Origin: JBNGOQ01 sp050589645
GTDB taxonomy: Bacteria; Bacteroidota; Bacteroidia; Flavobacteriales; Flavobacteriaceae
Direction of reading: 5' to 3'
Length of the DNA stretch: 64,000 nt
Assembly: GCF_050589645.1 (NCBI RefSeq)
Contig: NZ_JBNGOQ010000001.1
Span: 1-64,000 of the forward strand
The notes under the pieces are model-generated. The model saw only the letters and a list, made by a program, of their open reading frames with translations. It was not told where the DNA came from and did no database searches. Shown here piece by piece: positions 35,042-44,344 of this stretch. How positions within the stretch are numbered: position 1 is the first letter of the stretch; the number at the start of each line of letters is the position of its first letter. The position numbers and the translations under genes are program-made.

Positions 35042-36538
35042 ATGTCGATAAAATCGTTTGCCGCTAAAATTTTCGCCAAAAAAATTGCCGGAAAAACGGC
35101 CAAATGGGTCAATGATCCCTTGAGGACGCAAGAGCAGGTCTTCCATGACCTTGTCCGTACCGCCAGGGATACCCATTTTGGAAGGGACCACGGCTTTGAT
35201 CAAATTCAATCGCATAGCGATTTTGTATCCCGTGTACCCATAAGGGATTATGAGGCCTTAAAGTCCTATGTGGAAAGGGTCGTTGCAGGGGAGCAACATG
35301 TACTATGGCCCGGAAAGCCCATTTATTTCGCGAAGACTTCGGGCACCACCTCCGGAGCCAAGTACATTCCGATAACCAAGGCCTCCATAAAGCACCAGGT
35401 AGAGGCCTCCAGAAATGCCATTTTGAGTTACATCCATGAAACGAGGAATGCCAATTTTGTAAACGGCAAAATGATTTTTTTACAAGGCAGCCCGGAAATG
35501 CAGGAAAAGAACGGCATTAAATTGGGGCGCTTGTCCGGAATATCGGCCCACTACGTACCCAAGTACCTTCAAAAAAACCGATTGCCCAGCTGGGAGACCA
35601 ATTGCATAGCAGATTGGGAAACCAAGGTAAATGAGATAGTTCGGGAGACGGAGGACCAAAATATGACCGTGATTGCCGGAATCCCCTCCTGGGTGCAGAT
35701 GTACTTTGAAAAACTAAACGCTAAGCACCACCAGAAGGTGGGTGAACTTTTCCCAAATTTTCAGCTCTTTATTTATGGGGGGGTCAACTACGAACCCTAT
35801 CGGGCCAAGTTTGAAAGACTGATCGGAAGACGGGTAGATAGTATCGAGTTGTTTCCGGCCAGCGAAGGATTCTTTGCCTACCAGGATTCACAAAAGGAAA
35901 AAGGGATGCTGCTACTGCTCAATTCGGGCATCTTTTATGAGTTTGTTAAGGCCGAAGAGTTTTTTAACGATGGCGCCAAGCGTCTTACCCTTGGAGAAGT
36001 GGCCCTAGGGGTAAACTATGTAATGATTATCACGACCAATGCCGGCCTTTGGGCCTATAACCTAGGAGATACCGTTCAGTTTATTTCTACCAAACCCTAT
36101 AGGATAGTGGTCTCGGGGCGAATAAAGCACTTTATCTCGGCCTTTGGTGAACACGTTATTGCCAAGGAAGTGGAAGAGGCCATGAAGGCGGCCATTGACC
36201 AAACCGGGGCCAGCGTAAACGAATTTACGGTAGCGCCGAAAATAACACCGGAAAAGGAGGAACTCCCTTACCACGAATGGTTGATCGAGTTCGAGAAGAC
36301 TCCAGAAGACCCAGCCCACTTTGCCCATATATTGGATATCACCTTGCAGGAGCAGAACAGCTATTATTTGGACTTGATAACGGGGAAAATACTGCAGCCG
36401 CTCAAAATAACGTCCATTAGACCAGGGGGGTTCCGGGATTATATGAAATCCATTGGAAAACTGGGAGGACAAAACAAGGTGCAGCGTTTGGCGAACGACC
36501 GGAAGGTGGCAGACCTTCTAAGCAAGTATAGAAAGTAG
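35042..36538 (+). CDS. GH3-like acyl-adenylate-forming protein
   Basis: 498 residues, full length for the family. Named after plant GH3 enzymes, which adenylate small carboxylic acids and join them to amino acids; the bacterial role is not established. The ATP-binding motif is KTSGTTSGAKYIPIT (about 99-113), with FIYGGVNYEPYRAKFERLIG near 241 and LFPASEGFFAYQ near 270. It starts 7 bp after the M23 gene, so they form an operon from the 34151 promoter. The ANL-superfamily relation is inferred from these motifs. Confidence 0.9.
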   Translation: MSIKSFAAKIFAKKIAGKTAKWVNDPLRTQEQVFHDLVRTARDTHFGRDHGFDQIQSHSDFVSRVPIRDYEALKSYVERVVAGEQHVLWPGKPIYFAKTSGTTSGAKYIPITKASIKHQVEASRNAILSYIHETRNANFVNGKMIFLQGSPEMQEKNGIKLGRLSGISAHYVPKYLQKNRLPSWETNCIADWETKVNEIVRETEDQNMTVIAGIPSWVQMYFEKLNAKHHQKVGELFPNFQLFIYGGVNYEPYRAKFERLIGRRVDSIELFPASEGFFAYQDSQKEKGMLLLLNSGIFYEFVKAEEFFNDGAKRLTLGEVALGVNYVMIITTNAGLWAYNLGDTVQFISTKPYRIVVSGRIKHFISAFGEHVIAKEVEEAMKAAIDQTGASVNEFTVAPKITPEKEELPYHEWLIEFEKTPEDPAHFAHILDITLQEQNSYYLDLITGKILQPLKITSIRPGGFRDYMKSIGKLGGQNKVQRLANDRKVADLLSKYRK

Positions 36539-36570
36539 GCGCCAGTCCTTAAAATCATAAATTTAAATTG

Positions 36571-36578
36571 TAATTTTG
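36571..36578 (+). promoter_or_regulatory. -7 promoter box ahead of the DUF6909-like gene and polysaccharide locus
   Basis: TAATTTTG, perfect TAnnTTTG, 14 bp before the ATG at 36593. Because the Wzz-like gene follows 2 bp after the next stop, it may also drive the start of the polysaccharide operon. Confidence 0.6.
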
Positions 36579-36592
36579 CCAGAACTTTTTTT

Positions 36593-38287
36593 ATGAGCAA
36601 AACAGCGAACACAACGAACAATACCCGAGCACAGGAATCTACCAATGCCATTGAACGTTTGTACATTACCATGCGCCATTTGTTCAATAGGGGATTTTAT
36701 AAGCCGTCCGGAGTATCCGGGGAAGCGCTTAGGAATGCGCTCCTACTGTTGCGTCCGGAGATTTACGGATCCATTGCGGAAGAAAAGGCCGAGCTAAATG
36801 GCCTGGTCTACGTTTTGGAACGCCTTCCAGAAGGCATAGAGCAGTGTCGTTTCATTAACCTAACCTCGGATGAGGGCTATGCCAAGTCGCACTTTAAGCC
36901 CATTATCCCGCCAAAAAGAAGGAGAAACTGCTATCGGATAGATGAAGAGCAGATGAACATAGAGATTACACGGGGGCGATCGGATATTTATGATATCCTT
37001 ACCCACCTTACCTTTTTGTTTATTGAGTCCAGCAAAATCAGCAAACGTGTTTTGATCGAGGATACGGACAAGACCATACGCGATTGGAACAAACTGGAAG
37101 TGGCGGTGAAAAAGGAAAAGCTCTCCCAAGACGAAAGGGAGGTAGCCTTGTTGCATACTGCAAATATTCTTGGGCGCTCCTTTGTGGAAGTGCTGGAGGT
37201 GTACCAGCGTTTGGCAAGCAAGAAAAACCCCGAGCGTTTTTTGAAAATAATCTACTGGCTGGGAAAACTGGCAATAGAGGAGGAAACTACAGGAGAGCGC
37301 AGAGCGATTACCTTCGGCACCATCCTGCGCGAACGTCTTGGCCATCATATTCACGGGGAGCGATGGGCAAATACGATAAAGGAGCTATTGAAGGCACATG
37401 GACTTCTGGGTAGGCCCATCCATATCATAAGCGCCAATATGCACAGTGTGATGAATTCCCTGTTCGCCCGAAAGGCGTTGGCAAAGGAATTCCCTGATAA
37501 TGGCTCCCTGGAGATTTACGAGGCGCTGAGTTCATCGGACAATATGGCCCTGCGCCAAAAAGTGACCACCCTGGCGAAGAAAAATGGCATGATTGCCATG
37601 GACGATCTATCGGGGACCAACATAGATGTCCAGATTTTTGATACGGCAAAATTGAGCAAGGGCGCCTGTTGTTATGATTTTCCGAAGGGAGCCGTAGACG
37701 ACACAAAGCCGGTTATATTTGTGATGGACTACGCTTTTGGCGAGCAGGCCTATGAGACCATTGACGAGTTTCTAAAACCTTTTGAAAATCAAGAGGGTGA
37801 AAAAGTGTTCCTGGATGTAGCCTCCATTTCCATCATGGGGAAAGCCGGTATTTTGGAAGGTGGAAAGGGCGATTTAATGATACCATCGGCCCATATCTTT
37901 GAGGGTACAGGGGATAATTATCCCTTCGAAAATGAATTGTGTTCCGTGGATTTTAAGGGCTATGGGCTTAAGGTGCTTGAAGGGACCATGGTTACGGTTT
38001 TGGGAACTTCCCTGCAGAATAGGGACATTTTGAAATTCTTCCATGAATCCACCTGGAACGTTATCGGCCTGGAAATGGAAGGTGTACATTATCAAAAGGC
38101 CATACAGTCCGCCTCGAAAGTTCGGAAGAGCATCCGCGAGGATGTAAAGGTCAGATATGCCTATTATGCCTCGGATAACCCCTTGGAAACAGGAAGTACC
38201 TTAGCGTCGGGCGGTTTGGGGACCACGGGAGTAAAGCCCACCTACCTGATTACCGATAAGATTTTAGAACAAATATTCAATTCATAA
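36593..38287 (+). CDS. DUF6909-like conserved protein
   Basis: 564 residues. I recognise it only as a conserved flavobacterial family (DUF6909 by recall, unverified). It is soluble with no signal peptide; the middle (TFGTILRERLGHHIHGERW) and the C-terminal half (IFVMDYAFGEQAYETIDEF..VASISIMGKAGILEGGKGDLMIP..NVIGLEMEGVHYQKA) resemble nucleoside phosphorylase-like folds: the GLEMEGVHY string recalls the substrate-binding EMEGAA motif of 5'-methylthioadenosine/purine nucleosidases. That resemblance is weak. The Wzz-like gene begins 2 bp after its stop. Confidence 0.65.
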   Translation: MSKTANTTNNTRAQESTNAIERLYITMRHLFNRGFYKPSGVSGEALRNALLLLRPEIYGSIAEEKAELNGLVYVLERLPEGIEQCRFINLTSDEGYAKSHFKPIIPPKRRRNCYRIDEEQMNIEITRGRSDIYDILTHLTFLFIESSKISKRVLIEDTDKTIRDWNKLEVAVKKEKLSQDEREVALLHTANILGRSFVEVLEVYQRLASKKNPERFLKIIYWLGKLAIEEETTGERRAITFGTILRERLGHHIHGERWANTIKELLKAHGLLGRPIHIISANMHSVMNSLFARKALAKEFPDNGSLEIYEALSSSDNMALRQKVTTLAKKNGMIAMDDLSGTNIDVQIFDTAKLSKGACCYDFPKGAVDDTKPVIFVMDYAFGEQAYETIDEFLKPFENQEGEKVFLDVASISIMGKAGILEGGKGDLMIPSAHIFEGTGDNYPFENELCSVDFKGYGLKVLEGTMVTVLGTSLQNRDILKFFHESTWNVIGLEMEGVHYQKAIQSASKVRKSIREDVKVRYAYYASDNPLETGSTLASGGLGTTGVKPTYLITDKILEQIFNS

Positions 38288-38289
38288 AC

Positions 38290-39282
38290 ATGGCGGAAAA
38301 CGGACCACACAGCAGTAATTCCTCGGATGAGATAGATTTGGGGCAATTGTTCCAGATGATCGGGAATGGATTTCAAAAGCTGTTTAAAACATTTTTAAGG
38401 TTGTTTTTATACCTAAAGCGAAATGCGATTGTTTTAGGGGGGTTGGCGATATTGGGCGCTGCCCTAGGTTTTGGTTTGAACCAAATCACCAATGAAAAAC
38501 TAAAGACAGACGTCATCGTAAAGCCGAATTTGGAGAGTAAGAACTATCTCTACGACGTGGTCGATGAAATACAAGCCAATGCAAAGGCCAAGGATTCGAC
38601 TTTCTTTAATTCCATCGGGATTGAGGACATGGATTGGCGCGGGTTTGAAATCATAATTGGTCCGGCCACCGGAACAGACAATGAGATAGATTTGGAGTAT
38701 TTGGAACTCTTGGAGAAGTTTGACAACAGCGCTATAGTCTCGGATGTGGTTCGGTCGGAAATCCTGAACAAAAGCTCTTTGAACCATCGTATCAGCTTTT
38801 ACTTCAAGGATGCCAAAAAAGGACAGGAAGCCGCGAAAAAAATAATGGATTATGTTAATTCCAATGGTTATTTTGCTGATTTGACCCAAGTGTACAATGA
38901 AAACGCCAAGGAGAAAATAGCCAAGAATGAGGTTTTGATTGCACAGCTCGATGAGCTAATCGCAAACTATACGGATAAATTAGCGGTTGCAGGAGATTCC
39001 CAAAATGAGAATAGGATTGTCTTGGACAACGAGGAACGCGTGGACGTCCGAGGGCTTTTTGAGCTAAAGAACTTTTTGATCAGGGATACGGAACAAAAAA
39101 GAATCGAGCTGAAGGAACATACACAGGCCATAAGCATCATCAATTTTGGAAAACCGCAGCAAGTTCAAAAGCCTTTTTTTGGGAAGAACATTATTTTGAT
39201 TCCCTCTATTCTCATTGGGCTTTTCTTTTTAATTTCCATAGGCAAATACCTTAATCGCAAGGCTGCCGAAATGCAGTTGTAA
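38290..39282 (+). CDS. Wzz-like polysaccharide chain-length/co-polymerase protein
   Basis: 330 residues. Two membrane helices, about 48-66 (NAIVLGGLAILGAALGFGL) and 298-318 (IILIPSILIGLFFLISIG), flank a periplasmic coiled domain, the layout of Wzz/PCP proteins that set O-antigen or capsule chain length with Wzy. The periplasmic part (YVNSNGYFADLTQVYNENA..LIAQLDELI) is helical; there is no tyrosine-kinase domain, so PCP-1-like. It is the first gene of the surface-polysaccharide locus, 48 bp before rmlB. Confidence 0.75.
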   Translation: MAENGPHSSNSSDEIDLGQLFQMIGNGFQKLFKTFLRLFLYLKRNAIVLGGLAILGAALGFGLNQITNEKLKTDVIVKPNLESKNYLYDVVDEIQANAKAKDSTFFNSIGIEDMDWRGFEIIIGPATGTDNEIDLEYLELLEKFDNSAIVSDVVRSEILNKSSLNHRISFYFKDAKKGQEAAKKIMDYVNSNGYFADLTQVYNENAKEKIAKNEVLIAQLDELIANYTDKLAVAGDSQNENRIVLDNEERVDVRGLFELKNFLIRDTEQKRIELKEHTQAISIINFGKPQQVQKPFFGKNIILIPSILIGLFFLISIGKYLNRKAAEMQL

Positions 39283-39329
39283 GAATCAACACCAAGCATT
39301 AATTCCATTATTTCACAGGACGCATAATT

Positions 39330-40382
39330 ATGGCAAAGAATATTTTAATCACAGGAGGAGCAGGTTTTATCGGATCCCATGTTGTAAGGAGGTTTGTGAA
39401 AGGCTATGCTGGGTATAACATTTACAATCTCGATGTGCTGACCTATGCGGGAAATTTGGAGAATTTAAAAGATGTTGAAGGGTATTCCAATTACACTTTT
39501 ATAAAGGGAGATATCGTTGATGTCGATTTTGTCCAAAGCCTGTTTGCCAAATATGATTTTGATGGCGTAATACATTTGGCCGCAGAATCACATGTGGACC
39601 GATCCATTTCCGACCCCTTGGCCTTCGTAAGAACAAACATTATCGGCACGGTCAATTTACTGAATTCAGCCAGGGACGCTTGGAAAGGAGCGTATTCCAA
39701 AAAGCGCTTTTATCACATTAGTACGGATGAGGTTTATGGCACCTTGGGCAGTAAAGGATTGTTTACCGAGCGTACCGCTTATGATCCCAATTCGCCATAT
39801 TCTGCCTCCAAGGCAAGTTCAGATCATTTTGTAAGGGCTTATGGAGAAACTTATGGGCTTCCCTATGTAATATCGAACTGCTCTAATAACTATGGGCCAA
39901 ACCATTTCCCGGAAAAACTCATACCACTTTTCATAAACAATATAATAAACAATATTCCCTTGCCCGTATATGGTGATGGAAAATATACCCGCGACTGGTT
40001 GTTCGTTGAAGATCACGCTGTGGCAATTGACTTGATATTCCATAAAGGGAAAGGGCAGGAGACTTATAACATCGGGGGATTTAACGAATGGCAAAATATT
40101 GACCTGGTCAAATTGCTTTGCAAGCTTATGGACCAGAAGCTGGGAAGAGCGAAAGGGACCTCGGAAAGGCTAATTTCTTTTGTCAAGGACCGCCCGGGTC
40201 ATGACCTGCGTTATGCAATAGACGCAAGTAAAATAAACAAGGAACTGGGTTGGGAACCGTCTGTGACTTTTGAAGAGGGATTGGAATATACGATAGACTG
40301 GTACTTGACCAATGGAGCCTGGTTGGAACATGTTACTTCTGGTGAGTACCGGGAATATTATAAAAAAATGTACGCCGAATGA
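39330..40382 (+). CDS. rmlB: dTDP-glucose 4,6-dehydratase
   Basis: 350 residues. Second step of dTDP-L-rhamnose synthesis; NAD-dependent extended SDR. NAD motif GGAGFIGSHVV (9-19), AAESHVDRSIS near 85, the catalytic ISTDEVYGTLG and the YSASKASSDHFV Tyr-xxx-Lys near 155-166. The stop overlaps rmlA by 4 bp (ATGA). It opens the rmlBACD block. Confidence 0.97.
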   Translation: MAKNILITGGAGFIGSHVVRRFVKGYAGYNIYNLDVLTYAGNLENLKDVEGYSNYTFIKGDIVDVDFVQSLFAKYDFDGVIHLAAESHVDRSISDPLAFVRTNIIGTVNLLNSARDAWKGAYSKKRFYHISTDEVYGTLGSKGLFTERTAYDPNSPYSASKASSDHFVRAYGETYGLPYVISNCSNNYGPNHFPEKLIPLFINNIINNIPLPVYGDGKYTRDWLFVEDHAVAIDLIFHKGKGQETYNIGGFNEWQNIDLVKLLCKLMDQKLGRAKGTSERLISFVKDRPGHDLRYAIDASKINKELGWEPSVTFEEGLEYTIDWYLTNGAWLEHVTSGEYREYYKKMYAE

Positions 40383-41251
40383 AGGGAATTGTTTTGGCCG
40401 GTGGTTCCGGCACACGTTTACATCCATTGACGCTTTCGGTAAGCAAGCAATTGATGCCCATATATGACAAGCCGATGATCTATTATCCGTTGTCTACACT
40501 GATGTATGCCGGTATTCGCGAAATATTGATTATTTCTACACCCAAGGACCTGAGCCTTTTTGAGGATCTATTGGGGGATGGAAAAAAATACGGATGTAGC
40601 TTTTCGTATGCCGTGCAGCAAGCGCCAAATGGGCTTGCGGAAGCCTTTATCATAGCGGAACAGTTTATTGGCAAGGACAAGGTGGCCCTTATCTTGGGAG
40701 ACAATATATTTTATGGTTCTGGATTGGCCAAACTGCTACAGGCCAATAACGACCCCGATGGGGGAATCATCTATGCATATAGGGTCAATGATCCTGAACG
40801 GTATGGGGTAGTGGAATTTAACGAAGAGGGGAAGGCCATTAGTATAGAGGAAAAACCCGAGCATCCAAAATCGAACTATGCGGTTCCAGGAATTTATTTT
40901 TATGACAATGAGGTGGTGCAAATTGCCAAGAATATATCACCAAGCGCTCGAGGTGAATTGGAAATTACAGATGTAAACAAAGTCTATTTGCACAAGCGAA
41001 AGCTGAATGTTAGCATTTTGGACAGGGGAACCGCTTGGCTAGACACGGGAACGTTTCAATCTCTAATGCAGGCCTCGCAGTTTGTAGAAGTAATCGAAGA
41101 ACGCCAAGGTTTAAAAATAGGAGCAATTGAAGCTGCTGCTTTTGAGATGGGATTTATAGACAGGGACCAATTCATAGCATTGACGAAACCGCTAATGAAA
41201 AGCGGTTACGGCAGAAATCTACTGGGGATTTTAAAAAGGAAGATAAAATGA
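40379..41251 (+). CDS. rmlA: Glucose-1-phosphate thymidylyltransferase
   Basis: 290 residues. Makes dTDP-glucose from dTTP and glucose 1-phosphate, first step of dTDP-rhamnose synthesis. Signature MKGIVLAGGSGTRLHPLT (1-18), SKQLMPIYDKPMIYYPLS, LILGDNIFYG near 104, AWLDTGTF near 218. Length and C-terminus are those of short-form RmlA with the allosteric site. Linked to rmlB and rmlC by 4-bp ATGA overlaps. Confidence 0.97.
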   Translation: MKGIVLAGGSGTRLHPLTLSVSKQLMPIYDKPMIYYPLSTLMYAGIREILIISTPKDLSLFEDLLGDGKKYGCSFSYAVQQAPNGLAEAFIIAEQFIGKDKVALILGDNIFYGSGLAKLLQANNDPDGGIIYAYRVNDPERYGVVEFNEEGKAISIEEKPEHPKSNYAVPGIYFYDNEVVQIAKNISPSARGELEITDVNKVYLHKRKLNVSILDRGTAWLDTGTFQSLMQASQFVEVIEERQGLKIGAIEAAAFEMGFIDRDQFIALTKPLMKSGYGRNLLGILKRKIK

Positions 41252-41796
41252 TTGCTACGGAAACCGAGCTTAAAGGCTGTTTCGTATTGGAACCGAATGT
41301 TTTCGTTGATGAAAGAGGTTATTTTTTTGAAAGCTTCAATCAAAGGAAATTCAATGCCCTGGTGGAAAGTGAAGTTCATTTCGTCCAGGATAACCAATCA
41401 TTTTCCCATTACGGGGTTGTTAGGGCCTTGCATTATCAGTTAGAAGCGTATGCCCAGGCCAAATTGGTTAGAGTACTACAAGGAAGGGTTTTGGACGTGG
41501 CCGTAGATATCAGAAGAGAGTCTGAGACTTTTGGCAAACATGTAGCCATAGAATTATCAGCGGAAAACAAAAAACAACTTTTTGTTCCAAGAGGCTTTGC
41601 CCATGGCTTTGCGGTACTGAGCGAATCAGCCACCTTTTTTTACAAATGCGATAATTTTTATAACAAGTCTTCAGAAGGGGGAATCGTCTACAATGATAAA
41701 GAATTGGGTATCGATTGGGGCCTGCCGCAAACGGATATAAGCGTTTCTGAAAGGGATAGGCTTTTGCCCGAATTCAAAAATGCCAAGATAGCATGA
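41248..41796 (+). CDS. rmlC: dTDP-4-dehydrorhamnose 3,5-epimerase
   Basis: 182 residues. Cupin-fold epimerase, third step. FVLEPNVFVDERGYFFESFN near 11-30, catalytic His in VVRALHYQ near 58-65, LVRVLQGRVLDVAVDIRR near 74-91, and FVPRGFAHGFAVLSE near 111-125. Overlaps rmlA and rmlD by 4 bp each. Confidence 0.97.
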   Translation: MIATETELKGCFVLEPNVFVDERGYFFESFNQRKFNALVESEVHFVQDNQSFSHYGVVRALHYQLEAYAQAKLVRVLQGRVLDVAVDIRRESETFGKHVAIELSAENKKQLFVPRGFAHGFAVLSESATFFYKCDNFYNKSSEGGIVYNDKELGIDWGLPQTDISVSERDRLLPEFKNAKIA

Positions 41797-42674
41797 AAAT
41801 ATTGGTTACCGGTTCTAAGGGACAGCTGGGAAGATGTATTCAAGATGTTGCCAAGGGTTACCCGGAATGGCAATTTGTTTTTACGGATTACAAAGAATTG
41901 GACATTACAGATTCCAGGGCTATTGAAAACTGCTTCAAAGAATACAAATTTGACTACTGTATAAATTGTGCTGCATATACGGCCGTTGACCTTGCTGAAT
42001 CTCAAGTGGATAAGGCGTATTTGATTAATGCGGAAGCGGTAAAAACTTTGGCGGAAGCATGTAGCGCAAATAATAGCAAATTAATTCATATTTCTACGGA
42101 TTTTGTATTTGATGGAAAAAAAACAATGCCCTATACAGAGGAAGACAAACCGAGACCCTTAGGTGTTTATGGAGCTTCCAAATTGCTAGGCGAAAGCTAT
42201 GTCCAGGACATATTGGAAGAATACTTCATTGTAAGAACATCATGGGTGTATTCGGAATATGGACGCAATTTTATGAAAACAATGCTAAAGCTGGGAAATG
42301 AAAATAAAGAAATAAGCGTGGTCAATGATCAGGTTGGTTCTCCAACTTATGCTGGGGACTTGGCCACCTTCATATTGTTCTTGATAACGAATAAGAGGGA
42401 GGAATATGGTCTATACCATTATAGTAATGAAGGTACAATAAGTTGGTATGACTTTGCAGTTCAAATATTTAAACAGTTTGGAATGAAAGTTAACGTAAAT
42501 CCTATTCCTTCCAAAGACTATTTAACTCCAGCTAAAAGACCTGATAGAAGTGATTTAAATACACTAAAAGTTAAAAAGAGTTTTGAATTTCAAATATATA
42601 AGTGGGAGGATAGTTTAAAAAAATGCTCAATAAATTTTAAAAGTACTTTAAATGGTCATAGGGAGAATCAATAA
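41793..42674 (+). CDS. rmlD: dTDP-4-dehydrorhamnose reductase
   Basis: 293 residues. Final NADPH-dependent reduction to dTDP-L-rhamnose. Motifs: LVTGSKGQLGRCI (3-15), NCAAYTAVDLAE near 60-71, STDFVFDGKK near 98-107, and YGASKLLGE near 122-130 (Tyr-xxx-Lys). The base composition changes within the gene: by hand count the first ~118 nt are about 40% G+C and the last ~134 nt about 24%. The C-terminus is therefore probably part of the AT-rich cassette that follows, and the gene may be a recombinant. Confidence 0.95.
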   Translation: MKILVTGSKGQLGRCIQDVAKGYPEWQFVFTDYKELDITDSRAIENCFKEYKFDYCINCAAYTAVDLAESQVDKAYLINAEAVKTLAEACSANNSKLIHISTDFVFDGKKTMPYTEEDKPRPLGVYGASKLLGESYVQDILEEYFIVRTSWVYSEYGRNFMKTMLKLGNENKEISVVNDQVGSPTYAGDLATFILFLITNKREEYGLYHYSNEGTISWYDFAVQIFKQFGMKVNVNPIPSKDYLTPAKRPDRSDLNTLKVKKSFEFQIYKWEDSLKKCSINFKSTLNGHRENQ

Positions 42675-42706
42675 CTATTTGGAGTAAGATTTTGCGTAAT
42701 TAAGAC

Positions 42707-44335
42707 ATGGATAAAACTAAAATACTAATTATTATTCCGGCTAGAGGCGGGTCCAAAGGAATCCCAAGGAAAAACCTTAGAACCCTAAATGGGAAGCCTC
42801 TAATTTCATATTCCATTTCAAATGCTTTAAAGATTAGTTCTTGTGAAGTTGATTGTTACGTTTCAAGCAATGACAATGAAATATTGTTGATTGCTTCCAA
42901 ATTTGGGGCTAAAGCTGTAACAAGAGATGAAAGCATATCGGGAGATAATACCACTTTGGACCCTGTTATTTATGATGCGTATAAAAAAATCAAAGAGAAA
43001 GAAAATAAGGAATACGATTTGGTGATTACGCTTCAGCCAACCTCACCCTTACTGAGTAAAGAATCTGTAGAAGAAGCTATAGATAGACTTATTAATAATA
43101 ATCTGGATACCGTTATATCCGGTGTTTATGACAGTCATCTTACTTGGATCAAATTAAGGGACGGTTATGTTCCAAATTATGAGAAAAGGGTCAACAGACA
43201 GGAATTACCCCAAATTTATAAGGAAACGGGTGGCTTCGTCATTACTAGAACTCCATTCATAACGAAAAACTCAAGGTTTGGAAAGAAAATAGAACTGTTT
43301 CCACTTTCTAAAAAGGAAGCCATAGACATTGATGATTTTGATGATTGGAATTTGTGCGAATATTATTTGAAGAGAAAAACTATTCTATTTGTGGTTTCCG
43401 GAAATTCGAGAATAGGAATGGGGCATGTTTATAACACCCTAAGTATTGCAAATGAAATATTAGATCATCGCATTGTCTTTTTAGTCGATAGTACCAGTAA
43501 ACTAGCATATGATAAAATTGCGGAATCCAATTATGAGGTATATATTCAAGAGCAGCCTTCAGTAATACAGGATATAGAACTTATTAAGCCTGATGTCATA
43601 ATAAATGATATTTTGGATACATCTGAGGAATATATTTTAGAGCTGCGACAGAGAGAATATCGAATTATTAATTTTGAAGACATTGGACAAGGATCTAAAC
43701 ACGCAGATTTGGTAATCAACGCCATGTATCCCGAACACAAACTAATTCTAAATCATTATTATGGGCATGAGTATTTTATTTTGAGAGATGAATTCTTGTA
43801 TACTCCCGAAAAAGTAATTGAAGAAAATGTAAAAAATATACTTGTTTCGTTTGGAGGAGTGGACCCCAATAATTTCACAAGGAGAGTTTTAACACTTTTA
43901 CAGGAATTTTGCACTAAAAGTGCCATTGGGATAATCGTTATTACCGGGATGGGATATAGATATACGAAAGAATTGGTTCGAGATTTTCCCATGATTAAAG
44001 TAAAGACTAATATTACTAATATCTCCGAGGAAATTTTAAATGCCGATATAGTATTTACTTCGGCAGGAAGGACTACTTTTGAGGTTGCTTCAATCGGAGT
44101 GCCGTGTATTGTTTTATGTCAAAACCTAAGGGAAACAACACATTTTTTTGCATCTGAAAAAAACGGCTTCTACAACTTAGGTCTTGGGGAAGATGCTTCA
44201 GACGATTCAATATTGGAAGCATTTAATGAAACGCTGCAGTATAATTTAAGAAAGTTAATGAACAGGAGAATGTTAAGGAATCGATTAAAAAAAGGAAAAA
44301 CAAATGTCCTCAAGTTAATAAATAAGACTATTTAA
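42707..44335 (+). CDS. Fusion of CMP-nonulosonate synthetase and PseG-like nucleotide-sugar hydrolase
   Basis: 542 residues. Residues 1-~220 are an acylneuraminate cytidylyltransferase (IIPARGGSKGIPRKNLRTLN at 9-28; TLQPTSPLL; ETGGFVITR; AIDIDDFDDW near 205), which activates a nine-carbon acid with CTP. Residues ~224-542 are a GT-B-like domain related to PseG, the enzyme that removes UDP from a 2,4-diacetamido-trideoxyhexose: SRIGMGHVYNTLSIANE near 230 and ILVSFGGVDPNN near 383, then TSAGRTTFEVAS near 453. The PseG motif is normally GxGHxxR; the Arg after GHV is replaced (GHVYN). The reading frame is continuous, so the fusion is genuine. Next to neuB, 9 bp away. Which nonulosonic acid is made is not decidable. 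Confidence 0.87.
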   Translation: MDKTKILIIIPARGGSKGIPRKNLRTLNGKPLISYSISNALKISSCEVDCYVSSNDNEILLIASKFGAKAVTRDESISGDNTTLDPVIYDAYKKIKEKENKEYDLVITLQPTSPLLSKESVEEAIDRLINNNLDTVISGVYDSHLTWIKLRDGYVPNYEKRVNRQELPQIYKETGGFVITRTPFITKNSRFGKKIELFPLSKKEAIDIDDFDDWNLCEYYLKRKTILFVVSGNSRIGMGHVYNTLSIANEILDHRIVFLVDSTSKLAYDKIAESNYEVYIQEQPSVIQDIELIKPDVIINDILDTSEEYILELRQREYRIINFEDIGQGSKHADLVINAMYPEHKLILNHYYGHEYFILRDEFLYTPEKVIEENVKNILVSFGGVDPNNFTRRVLTLLQEFCTKSAIGIIVITGMGYRYTKELVRDFPMIKVKTNITNISEEILNADIVFTSAGRTTFEVASIGVPCIVLCQNLRETTHFFASEKNGFYNLGLGEDASDDSILEAFNETLQYNLRKLMNRRMLRNRLKKGKTNVLKLINKTI

Positions 44336-44344
44336 AACAGCGAA

